Shown here: positions 1-5,975 of the stretch, piece by piece
Numbering within the stretch: position 1 is the stretch's first letter
Layout of the letters: each line of letters begins with the position of its first letter
Source: Burkholderiales bacterium
Lineage (GTDB): Bacteria > Pseudomonadota > Gammaproteobacteria > Burkholderiales > CAIKXV01
Length of the DNA stretch: 9,526 nt
Direction: 5' to 3'
Assembly (NCBI GenBank): GCA_019751575.1
Contig: JAIENF010000240.1
Coordinates: 1-9,526 of the forward strand
Translations under genes and position numbers: made by a program
The notes under the pieces: model-generated
Told to the model about the DNA's origin: nothing
Databases searched by the model: none
What the model saw: the letters and a program-made list of their open reading frames with translations, nothing else

Positions 1-5
1 CGGCG

Positions 6-785
6 CTACAGCGCGCCGGACGTGCCGCCGTCCAGGTTCACGCTGCTGCCGGTGACATAGCTCGCCGCATCCGAGGCGAGGAAGGCGATCACGTTCGCCG
101 CTTCCGCCGCCTCGCCGAAGCGTCCGAGCGGGATGCCGGCGGCCTTCGCCTTTTCGGCGTAGTAGACCTCGCGCGGCGTGCCTGCCTTGTCGGCACGCTT
201 CTCGTGCTGGCCGCTCTTGATCAGGCCTATGCAGACCGTGTTCACCAGGATGTTGTCCTTCGCATAATCCTTGGACAGGGCCTTCGTCAGTGCAAGGCCT
301 GCAGCGCGCGTCACCGAGGTCGGGGTCGAACTGGGCCGCGGCTGCTTGCCGCCGATGGTGGTGATGTTCACGATGCGTCCGCCGCCCTGCTTCTGCATGT
401 ACGGAATCGCCGCGCGGCAGCCACGGACCGCGCCCATCAGCTTCAGCTCGAGGTCGAGGTGCCAGGTGGCGTCGTCGATCTCGCCGAAATGCTTCGAGAT
501 CGACGTGCCTGCATTGTTGACCAGGATGTCGATCCGGCCATACTTCGCGGCGACGCCATCGATGAACGCCTTCAGTGCCTCGGCCGACATCACGTCCACG
601 CTGACCGCCGTGACCTCGCCGCCAGCCGAACGGATCGTGGCCGCGACTTCGTCCAGCGGCCCCTGCCTGCGCGCGCAGATGGCGACCTTCGCGCCTTCGG
701 CGGCCAGCCGGATCGCCGCTGCGCGACCGATGCCTTCGCTGCCACCGGTGACGATGGCTACCTTGCCGTTGAGTCCGAGATCCAT
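6..785 (-). CDS. SDR-family protein with non-canonical active site
   Basis: This is a 259-residue protein of the short-chain dehydrogenase/reductase family, full length for a classical SDR. The Rossmann fold is clear: a dinucleotide-binding TGGSEGIG at 13-20, the NNAG motif at 90-93, a GGRIVNITTIGG strand near 135-146, and the C-terminal SYVTGSSVNLDGG at 242-254. The expected catalytic tetrad Asn-Ser-Tyr-Lys is not present. Aligned on the 13-residue Ser-to-Tyr spacing of FabG, the positions are Lys115, Thr143, Thr156 and Arg160. The cofactor site looks intact, so it may still bind NAD(P), but ordinary Tyr/Lys carbonyl chemistry is doubtful. The ATG start is supported by an AGGAG at 793-797, seven bases upstream. 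It is the last of five co-oriented genes, 35 bp after the acyl-CoA dehydrogenase, so a role on a CoA-thioester intermediate is inferred. Family assignment is certain; the reaction is unknown. Confidence 0.93.
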   Translation of the reverse strand: MDLGLNGKVAIVTGGSEGIGRAAAIRLAAEGAKVAICARRQGPLDEVAATIRSAGGEVTAVSVDVMSAEALKAFIDGVAAKYGRIDILVNNAGTSISKHFGEIDDATWHLDLELKLMGAVRGCRAAIPYMQKQGGGRIVNITTIGGKQPRPSSTPTSVTRAAGLALTKALSKDYAKDNILVNTVCIGLIKSGQHEKRADKAGTPREVYYAEKAKAAGIPLGRFGEAAEAANVIAFLASDAASYVTGSSVNLDGGTSGAL

Positions 786-820
786 TGAACTTCTCCTGTC
801 GTGTCGGTTGTCTGCTTCGT

Positions 821-1987
821 TCAGAACGTACCCAGGCCTGCCAGCCCGGTGGCGAGGTCCATGTCGTCGACCAGCCTGCGCGCGACCAGGTTGCGCAGCG
901 TCTCGGTGGTGCCACCGCCCAGGCTGCCGTAGCGGACGCCCCGGAAGAATCGCGAAACCGCGAACTCGTCGGTGAAGCCGTATCCGCCGTGCACCTGGAT
1001 CGCCTCGCTGGTGACGCGGATGCCCATCTCGTTGCAGTAGATCTTCGCCGCTGCAGCGAGCGTCGGGTCCGGGAACTGGTCGCCCGAATGCGCCGCACGC
1101 CAGAGCAGGCTTCGCGCCGCCTCGATGTCGACGAACATGTCTGCCGCCTTCCAGCGCATGCCCTGGAACTCGCCGATCGGCTTGCCGAAGGCAGACCGGT
1201 CGCGGAGATAGCGGACCGAAGCCTCGAGCGCCCCTTCGGCGAGCCCGAGGCAGATCGCGGGGTTCAGGATGCGCTGCGTGTTGAACGCGCTCATCAGGCG
1301 CTTGATGCCGTTGTCGGTGATGACCAGGTGTTCGCGCGGCTGCACGCAGTTGTCGAACACCACCTCGCACAGGTACTCGCCACCCATGGTGTGGTACTTC
1401 GCGGTGGCGGTCATGCCGGGCGCGCCCTTCTCGACCAGCACGCAGCCGATCCCTGCGCCGCCGGGCACGCCGTCGACCCGGGTGAACACCACCATCATGT
1501 CGGCGATGTCGGCGCGGCTGATCAGCGTCTTCACCCCGTTGATGACCACCTTCTCGCCGTCGACGCGGGTGTTCGTGCGGTAGTTCGCGACGTCGGTGCC
1601 GGCATCCGGTTCGGTCATGCAGATCGAGAGGATGCCCTCGCCGCTGGCGATCTTCGGCAGGATGGCGCGCTTCACGTGTTCGGGTGCGTAGGTCGAGATG
1701 ATCCGGGTCTGGGTCCCGACCTCGCCGAGCACCGCCATCGCCGTCACGTAGCAGGCCTTGCCGATCTCCTCCAGCGCGAGGGCGGTCTCGAAGATGCCCA
1801 TGCCGGAACCGCCGTACTCTTCCGGCACCGCCATGCCCATCACGCCGATCTCCGCCAGCGCCTTCAGGTTCTCGGCCGGCCACGTGCCGTCGAGCCATTT
1901 CATCGCATTCGGTTCGAGCACGTCGTGCCGCACCTGCGCCACCGCATCCACCAGCGCCCGCTGTTCAGCCGTCAATCGAAAATCCAA
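821..1987 (-). CDS. acyl-CoA dehydrogenase (FAD flavoenzyme)
   Basis: This 388-residue protein has the full length of the acyl-CoA dehydrogenase family, which uses FAD to introduce an alpha,beta double bond into acyl-CoA and passes electrons to ETF. The N-terminal helical domain begins DFRLTAEQRALVDAV. The FAD-binding signature CMTEPDAGTD lies at 123-132. An RSAFGKPIGEFQG segment occurs at 264-276, and the second family signature QVHGGYGF at 331-338. The start is called as TTG because it places DFRLTAEQ at residue 2, as in relatives, and a GGAGG (1993-1997) sits five bases upstream. The only in-frame ATG upstream (2122) would overlap the CoA-ligase alpha gene and add 45 low-complexity residues. 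The C-terminal catalytic region reads GGGTTE (357-362), so the usual Glu of the EGT motif is Gly. Aligned by eye, the alternative Glu position of isovaleryl-CoA dehydrogenases is Gln238. GGG variants exist among branched or terpenoid acyl-CoA dehydrogenases, so it may still be active. The exact substrate is unknown. Confidence 0.93.
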   Translation of the reverse strand: MDFRLTAEQRALVDAVAQVRHDVLEPNAMKWLDGTWPAENLKALAEIGVMGMAVPEEYGGSGMGIFETALALEEIGKACYVTAMAVLGEVGTQTRIISTYAPEHVKRAILPKIASGEGILSICMTEPDAGTDVANYRTNTRVDGEKVVINGVKTLISRADIADMMVVFTRVDGVPGGAGIGCVLVEKGAPGMTATAKYHTMGGEYLCEVVFDNCVQPREHLVITDNGIKRLMSAFNTQRILNPAICLGLAEGALEASVRYLRDRSAFGKPIGEFQGMRWKAADMFVDIEAARSLLWRAAHSGDQFPDPTLAAAAKIYCNEMGIRVTSEAIQVHGGYGFTDEFAVSRFFRGVRYGSLGGGTTETLRNLVARRLVDDMDLATGLAGLGTF

Positions 1988-1992
1988 GATCC

Positions 1993-1997
1993 CCTCC
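1993..1997 (-). promoter_or_regulatory. ribosome binding site supporting a TTG start
   Basis: On the minus strand a GGAGG, within a longer purine run, lies five bases before TTG at 1987-1985. It is the only good Shine-Dalgarno near a start that gives a family-typical N-terminus for the acyl-CoA dehydrogenase. Confidence 0.7.
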
Positions 1998-2054
1998 CCT
2001 TCCAAGTCCTGATGTCGGTCGTTGCCCGGGCCCGTCCAGGCGTCCGTTCCAGCG

Positions 2055-2957
2055 CTATCCTCGGGCCGCGCCGAGGGCCCGTGCAAGTGCCTTGACCGCT
2101 TCGTCGATGGTCGCGCAGACATGCACGCCGGCCCCGGCCAGCGCCGCGCGCTTGGCTTCCCAGGTGCCGAAGCTGCCCCAGGTCAATGCCCCCGCGTGGC
2201 CCATGCTGACCCCGCCGGGCGCAGTGCGCCCGGCGATGAGTGCCACCACCGGCTTGTCGAGCCGGCTGGCGGCCACCGCCTGTGCGAACTCTTCTTCCTC
2301 GTTGCCGCCGATCTCGCCGACCAGCAGCACCGCCTCGGTGCGGCCATGCCGCGCCAGCCAGGGTGCAAGGTCGGCGAACCGGGTGCCCTTGACCGGGTCG
2401 CCGCCGACGCCGATCCACGCGGACTGGCCGAGCCCGGCCTGCACCAGCCGGAAGCCGGCCTCGTAGGACAGGGTGCCGCTCTTCGATGCCATCGCGACCG
2501 GCCCCGGTGCCAGCGAGACATCGGGCAGGAAGCCGAGCTTGGCCTCGCCCGGGATCGCCATCCCGGGCGTCGACGCCCCGATCCAGACGGCCCCCGCCGC
2601 ATCGACCCGATTGCGGATCTCGACCGCATCATGCACCGGCACGCCCTCGGTGGGCGTGACCACCAACCGGATGCCGGCGGCCAGCGCCTCGGTCACCGCA
2701 GGCAGGACCTGTGCGGCGCCGACCAGCAGCACGCTCGCCACCGCACCGGTGGCGGCGACCGCGTCGGCGCAATCGCCGAACACGGGGATGCCGTCGACCG
2801 GCCCGATGTCTGTGCGTGCACTGACCCCGCCGACGATCGCGGTGCCGGCGTCGCGCATCATCCGTGCGTGACGCTGCCCTGCGCGACCGGTGATGCCCTG
2901 CACGAGCACTGGCGTGTGCCGGTCGACCGACAGCGAGAACACGGGCCGCGGCATCAT
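2055..2957 (-). CDS. acid-CoA ligase alpha subunit (succinyl-CoA synthetase-like)
   Basis: This 300-residue subunit belongs to the ADP/GDP-forming acid-CoA ligases (SucD, MtkB and citryl-CoA synthetase relatives). The enzyme joins an organic acid to CoA at the expense of ATP through a phosphohistidine. Visible landmarks are the CoA-binding VQGITGRAGQRH at 19-30, the SKSGTLSYE block at 158-166, GVGGDPVKGTRFAD at 183-196, GEIGGNEEEE at 214-223, and the active-site GHAGA with phospho-His at H254. The ATG overlaps the stop of the beta gene by four bases (ATGA), so the two subunits should be translationally coupled. A second ATG follows directly at 2954. The acid substrate cannot be read from sequence. 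Placement between an aldolase and an acyl-CoA dehydrogenase argues for a pathway-specific ligase rather than the TCA-cycle succinyl-CoA synthetase, which is usually encoded elsewhere with TCA genes. Confidence 0.94.
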   Translation of the reverse strand: MMPRPVFSLSVDRHTPVLVQGITGRAGQRHARMMRDAGTAIVGGVSARTDIGPVDGIPVFGDCADAVAATGAVASVLLVGAAQVLPAVTEALAAGIRLVVTPTEGVPVHDAVEIRNRVDAAGAVWIGASTPGMAIPGEAKLGFLPDVSLAPGPVAMASKSGTLSYEAGFRLVQAGLGQSAWIGVGGDPVKGTRFADLAPWLARHGRTEAVLLVGEIGGNEEEEFAQAVAASRLDKPVVALIAGRTAPGGVSMGHAGALTWGSFGTWEAKRAALAGAGVHVCATIDEAVKALARALGAARG

Positions 2958-4129
2958 GCCGCCCCCCCGGGCGCCGACGTGCCGCGGCACAGTGCGGCGC
3001 GCACCGACTCGATGGCGCGGGTCAGGTCGGCCTCGACCTTCACGCCCCGTGCACCCAGCACCTCGACCGCCTCGTCGAAACCCGGCCCCGCCAGGCGCGC
3101 GACCACGGGCACCCGAAAGGCCGGCACCGCATCGAGCGCCTGCACCAGCAGGCGCGAGAACTCGCCCAGGTGGGTGATGCCGGCGAATATGTTGACCAGC
3201 AGCACGCGTACCTGCGTCCCCTCGCGCATCCAGCCGAGCACGTCGATCAGCCGCTGCGGATCGCCGCGCAGGCCGCCGGTGCGCACGTCGAGGAAGTTGT
3301 AGGGGCGCAGGTCCTGTGCGCGCAACTCGTCGATCAGCATCATGCTCAGCCCGGCGCCAGTGGTCAGCAGCGCGATCTCGCCTGCGGGATCGACCACCAC
3401 GTAGTCGCAGCCGTGGCGCCACTTGCGCGCCGCCTCGGGATAGCGACCCGCTGCACGCTCGACCAGCGCGGCAAGCGCTGGCTGCCGGTAGAGCGCATTG
3501 TCATCGGTGATCAGCTTGGCGTCAGCGGCGACCCAGCGCGCAGCGTCGACGTGCGGGTGGCGCATCACGAACAGCGGGTTGATCTCGATCATCTGGGCGT
3601 CGAGGGCGACGAACGCCGCGGCAAGGCGCTCGCCCGCCTCCACGACGGCGTCCCGGTTGGCCGGCGACAGCCGCTGCGCGGCCCGCCGGGTGGCGGCCGC
3701 GATCGCCGGCGCATCCAGCGCAGCGGTCTCGCGCACCAGCGACGCCGGGTCGGCCGATTCGATATCGACGCCTCCCGCATCCGACACGAGCACCTGCACC
3801 TGCGCGTTCGATGCATCGAGCGTGAGCGAAAGATAGACCTCGCGTGCGTCGTCCAGTGCCTGCTCGACGCGGCACCCCGCCACCGCGAGGCCGCCCAGCG
3901 GTGCGGCCTGCAGCGCGGCGGCGACCTGCAGGGCCTGCTCGGCATCGGCTGCGCGGCGGATGCCTCCGGCCTTGCCGCGTCCGCCGCCAGCCACCTGCGC
4001 CTTGACCATCAGAGGACCGGAAGGCAACGTGCCATCGAGGCGGCCCGCAGCGTCCACCCAGCACCCTTCGGGCGTCGAAATGCCGAAGGTCCCGAGCAGC
4101 ACCTTCGCATCGTGTTCGAACAGGAACAT
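2954..4129 (-). CDS. acid-CoA ligase beta subunit (ATP-grasp, succinyl-CoA synthetase-like)
   Basis: This 391-residue ATP-grasp subunit partners the alpha subunit that follows and has the normal SucC/MtkA length. The N-terminal ATP-grasp domain carries MVKAQVAGGGRGKAGGI at 41-57, which binds nucleotide phosphates, and MIEINPL at 180-186, which coordinates metal. The C-terminal CoA-ligase domain has TTGAGLSMMLID (256-267), NFLDVRTGG (278-286) and LVNIFAGITH (311-320). Several positions differ from SucC as I remember it: Asn to Thr before GAGL, Gly-Gly to Arg-Thr after FLDV, and NIFGGI to NIFAGI. This fits a divergent, pathway-specific enzyme. The start ATG lies 16 bp after the aldolase stop and has only a weak purine-rich leader, so coupled translation is likely. 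It could be a malate-, citrate-, itaconate- or other acid-CoA ligase; the sequence does not decide. Confidence 0.93.
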   Translation of the reverse strand: MFLFEHDAKVLLGTFGISTPEGCWVDAAGRLDGTLPSGPLMVKAQVAGGGRGKAGGIRRAADAEQALQVAAALQAAPLGGLAVAGCRVEQALDDAREVYLSLTLDASNAQVQVLVSDAGGVDIESADPASLVRETAALDAPAIAAATRRAAQRLSPANRDAVVEAGERLAAAFVALDAQMIEINPLFVMRHPHVDAARWVAADAKLITDDNALYRQPALAALVERAAGRYPEAARKWRHGCDYVVVDPAGEIALLTTGAGLSMMLIDELRAQDLRPYNFLDVRTGGLRGDPQRLIDVLGWMREGTQVRVLLVNIFAGITHLGEFSRLLVQALDAVPAFRVPVVARLAGPGFDEAVEVLGARGVKVEADLTRAIESVRAALCRGTSAPGGAA

Positions 4130-4145
4130 GCGTGCGCGCCGCGCC

Positions 4146-4949
4146 CTAGTAGCCGCCGCCGGACGGCCCGCCGACCGGCTTCATCGGCGACCAGCCGGTC
4201 AGCCGCGCTGCCTCGGCCTTGACGTAGTTCGACATCGCGCCGCGGTCGGGCACCAGCATGACCATGCCGAAGCCCTGGTCGATGTAGCGCTGCGTGAACT
4301 TCGAGCTGTTGGTGTGTATGCCAGCCACCACGCCGTGCCGCTTGCAGGACGCGAGGATCGCGTTCACCGTCTCGATATGCCTCGGCTCATCGTTGTCCAT
4401 CACCGGCGGCAGGCCCAGCGCCAGGGCGAGGTCCGTCGGGCCGATGTACGCCGCGTCGACGCCCGGCGTGGAGATGATCTCGTCCATCTTCTCGATGCCC
4501 TCGGGCGTCTCGATCATCACCACGCAGGCCACCTCGTCGTCGGCATGCTTCTGGTAATCGGCACCGGCGTACAAGAGGACGCGGTTGGGCCCGTTGCTGC
4601 GCATGCCCGCGGGCGGATAGCGGCAGGCAGCGACCGCGCGCTCGGCCTCGGCGCGGTTGCTGACCATCGGCACGATCACGCCATAGGCGCCGGCATCCAG
4701 CACCTTCATGATCATCGACGGCTCGTTCCAGGGCACGCGCACCAGCGGCGTCACATCGGTCGTCGAGATCGCGGTGAGCATCGGCACCACGTCGGAATAG
4801 TCGATGCAGCCGTGCTGCATGTCGATGCACAGCCAGTCGAGGCCGGTATGGGCCATCACCTCCGCCGCGAAGCAGTGCGGGATGGACAACCATCCCCCGA
4901 TCGCCGGCTTGCCTTCACGCCACAGCTGCTTGATCCGGTTCCTGCGCAT
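4146..4949 (-). CDS. HpcH/HpaI-type aldolase
   Basis: This 267-residue class II (metal-dependent) aldolase matches the HpcH/HpaI family, which typically cleaves 4-hydroxy-2-oxo acids to pyruvate (or an oxo acid) plus an aldehyde. The barrel begins RIKQLWREGKPAIGGWLS. The known active-site positions of HpaI are all present: the general-base His in DMQHG (H46), the pyruvate-binding Arg in VRVP (R71), metal-binding Glu in MIETPEG (E147), and metal-binding Asp in IGPTDLA (D173). CRYPPAGMRSNGP at 109-121 is another family hallmark. The ATG is preceded by GGAG at 4955-4958, five bases upstream. The C-terminus ends in an unusual Gly/Pro-rich tail (GGPSGGGY). It is the first gene of the leftward operon, so transcription should begin in the divergent region to its right. 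The true substrate, and whether it acts as aldolase or as a CoA-ester lyase, is unknown. Confidence 0.93.
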   Translation of the reverse strand: MRRNRIKQLWREGKPAIGGWLSIPHCFAAEVMAHTGLDWLCIDMQHGCIDYSDVVPMLTAISTTDVTPLVRVPWNEPSMIMKVLDAGAYGVIVPMVSNRAEAERAVAACRYPPAGMRSNGPNRVLLYAGADYQKHADDEVACVVMIETPEGIEKMDEIISTPGVDAAYIGPTDLALALGLPPVMDNDEPRHIETVNAILASCKRHGVVAGIHTNSSKFTQRYIDQGFGMVMLVPDRGAMSNYVKAEAARLTGWSPMKPVGGPSGGGY

Positions 4950-5005
4950 CGCCTCTCCCCCCGTTGCTGTCCGTCGACGTCGCGGTCGATCCGCGCCTGG
5001 GCCCG

Positions 5006-5033
5006 AGTATACGTCCGCCCCGGAAGGGCTCAG
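5006..5033 (-). promoter_or_regulatory. candidate promoter of the leftward operon
   Basis: Read on the minus strand, a TATACT -10-like hexamer (5006-5011) lies 16 bp from a weak CTGAGC (5028-5033). It is about 57 bp upstream of the aldolase start, inside the only intergenic region that could serve the operon. The -35 match is poor, so this is a guess. Confidence 0.3.
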
Positions 5034-5057
5034 GGCGCAGGCGGCGGCCCGGACGGT

Positions 5058-5067
5058 GAATGCATTC
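5058..5067. repeat. 10-bp perfect palindrome GAATGCATTC
   Basis: A perfect AT-leaning palindrome lies in the middle of the GC-rich divergent intergenic region. A GTGA-N10-TCAC arrangement (5056-5073) surrounds it. It could be a regulator operator, but no regulator gene is present in the window to link it to. Confidence 0.35.
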
Positions 5068-5112
5068 GATCACGGGAATCCGCGCGTGGCCGGGCCGCCA
5101 GACGGCGACGAT

Positions 5113-5135
5113 GCAACGCATGCGCACGGCGTTGC
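5113..5135. repeat. inverted repeat GCAACGC-N9-GCGTTGC, possible operator
   Basis: Two perfect 7-bp arms (5113-5119 and 5129-5135) flank a 9-bp spacer. The spacing is typical of a dimeric regulator site. It sits 11 bp upstream of the -10-like TAAAAT of the selenoprotein gene, about where a -35 element would be. The role is inferred from position only. Confidence 0.4.
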
Positions 5136-5146
5136 GCCCGATGGAC

Positions 5147-5152
5147 TAAAAT
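5147..5152 (+). promoter_or_regulatory. candidate -10 box for the selenoprotein-sel operon
   Basis: TAAAAT lies 37 bp before the selenoprotein start codon in an otherwise GC-rich stretch. No good -35 hexamer is found 16-18 bp upstream; the inverted repeat at 5113-5135 occupies that place. Transcription may need an activator, or the call may be wrong. Confidence 0.35.
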
Positions 5153-5179
5153 CCCGGGCTGTTCCAGCAAACCGAACCC

Positions 5180-5185
5180 AGGAGG
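5180..5185 (+). promoter_or_regulatory. strong ribosome binding site AGGAGG
   Basis: A consensus Shine-Dalgarno lies four bases before ATG 5190. Read by the standard code, that ATG would give only a 14-residue peptide before TGA. The strong site is therefore evidence that translation of the long selenoprotein frame begins here and not at the internal GTG 5358. Confidence 0.85.
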
Positions 5186-5189
5186 TCAC

Positions 5190-5966
5190 ATGGCCCAGGC
5201 ACAACGCATCCGCTTCTTCACCAAGCCCGGCTGAACGAGCTGCCTCCGGACGAAAGAGTTTCTTTCGCGACTCGATATCGAATTCGACATCATCGATATC
5301 TTCAACGACCCTGACGGGCTCGCCGAACTGACCGCGCTCGGCGCCAAGACGACCCCCGTGGTCGCCCGCGGCGACCAATGGGTGCTCGGCCAGGTCATCC
5401 CCGACGTGGCGAAGTTCCTCGGCCTCCAGTTCGACGGCGGACCTGCACTGACGCCTGCGCAGCTGGTGCAGCGTGCCGAAGTGGTGCTCGCCGGCGCGCA
5501 GCGGTTCGTGCCGCAGCTGCCGGGCGAGAAGTTCAACGAACTGCTGCCGATGTCCGGCCGCAAGCGCACCTATCGCGAACTGGCGCACCACCTGGTTCGT
5601 ATCCAGGAAGCGATGCTCGAGGCGGTACAGGGCATCGAGTTCACCATAGAGCAGCCGGTGAAGCCGCCCGAGGACTCGATCACGCGACCGCAGCAGGTTG
5701 CCGACTACGCGGGCGAGGTGAAGCAGCGGTTGCACGACTGGTGGGCGCAGCACGAGAAGACCGATCCGGCCGCAAGGCAGGTCGTGAAGACCTATTTCGG
5801 CGACCAGCCGCTGTCGGTCCTGCTCGAACGCTGTGCCTGGCATTCCGCACAGCACACCCGGCAGCTTCAGTTCCTGCTGTCGCGCATGGGGATCGAGCCC
5901 GACCGGCCCCTGACGGCGGACGACCTGAAGGGGTTGCCCCTGCCCGAAAAGGTGTGGGAAGACTAG
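5190..5966 (+). CDS. selenoprotein: UxxC glutaredoxin-like domain fused to DinB-like domain (TGA 5232-5234 = Sec)
   Basis: This is a 258-residue protein if the in-frame TGA at codon 15 is read as selenocysteine. Residues 7-80 form a thioredoxin-fold, glutaredoxin/NrdH-like domain. It has a first strand RIRFFTKPG, a redox motif U15-T-S-C18, a helix TKEFLSRLDIEFDIIDI, the cis-Pro segment KTTPVV (P56) and an IPDVAKFLGL helix. The second domain (about 88-235) resembles the DinB/DUF664 four-helix bundle. It shows LAHHLVRIQ (H133, H134) and WHSAQHTRQLQFLLSRMGI (H218, H222), the usual places of the metal-binding His triad. A thiol/selenol oxidoreductase acting with or on the DinB domain is inferred; the substrate is unknown. 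The gene has a consensus RBS, a SECIS-like hairpin just after the TGA, and selA starting 9 bp after its stop. Standard gene calling would report only the part from GTG 5358 (residue 57 on), losing the redox site. A nonsense mutation of a Cys codon is the alternative, but the context argues strongly against it. Confidence 0.9.
5232..5234 (+). other. selenocysteine-encoding TGA codon
   Basis: The TGA falls where glutaredoxin relatives have the nucleophilic first Cys of CxxC (KPG-C-x-x-C). The reading frame is open from 5190 to the TAG at 5964-5966 apart from this codon. Domain homology continues without a break on both sides. Confidence 0.9.
5235..5274 (+). promoter_or_regulatory. bacterial SECIS element candidate
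   Basis: A perfect 7-bp stem (CGAAAGA 5251-5257 with TCTTTCG 5261-5267) closes a GUU loop at 5258-5260. The loop G is the 24th base after the TGA. Bacterial SECIS elements recognised by SelB have a short apical loop with a G (usually GU) at roughly this distance. A further 4-bp pairing, CGAG 5236-5239 with CTCG 5271-5274, could extend the base. The stem is A/T-rich and forces AAA, TTT and CTT codons that look rare in this GC-rich window, as expected if RNA structure is under selection. Confidence 0.8.
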
Positions 5967-5975
5967 CGCCATGCC

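Noticed and set aside
821..2122. ATG 2122 as the acyl-CoA dehydrogenase start
   Set aside because: It would overlap the CoA-ligase alpha gene by 68 bp and add 45 residues unlike the family. TTG 1987 has a good ribosome binding site and a typical N-terminus.
5190..5234. Pseudogene or sequencing error explaining the in-frame TGA
   Set aside because: The TGA is exactly at the redox Cys position, a SECIS-like hairpin follows at the right distance, the rest of the frame is intact, and selA, selB and selC are adjacent.
5358..5966. Separate 202-aa gene starting at GTG 5358
   Set aside because: It begins in the middle of the thioredoxin fold, inside the TTPVV cis-Pro segment, with no ribosome binding site. 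The same frame extends upstream through one TGA to an ATG with a consensus AGGAGG.
5070..5972. 300-aa reading frame on the minus strand opposite the selenoprotein
   Set aside because: It has no recognisable domain and is Arg/His/Gln-rich, the usual complement of a GC-rich gene. The opposite strand holds a clear protein family.
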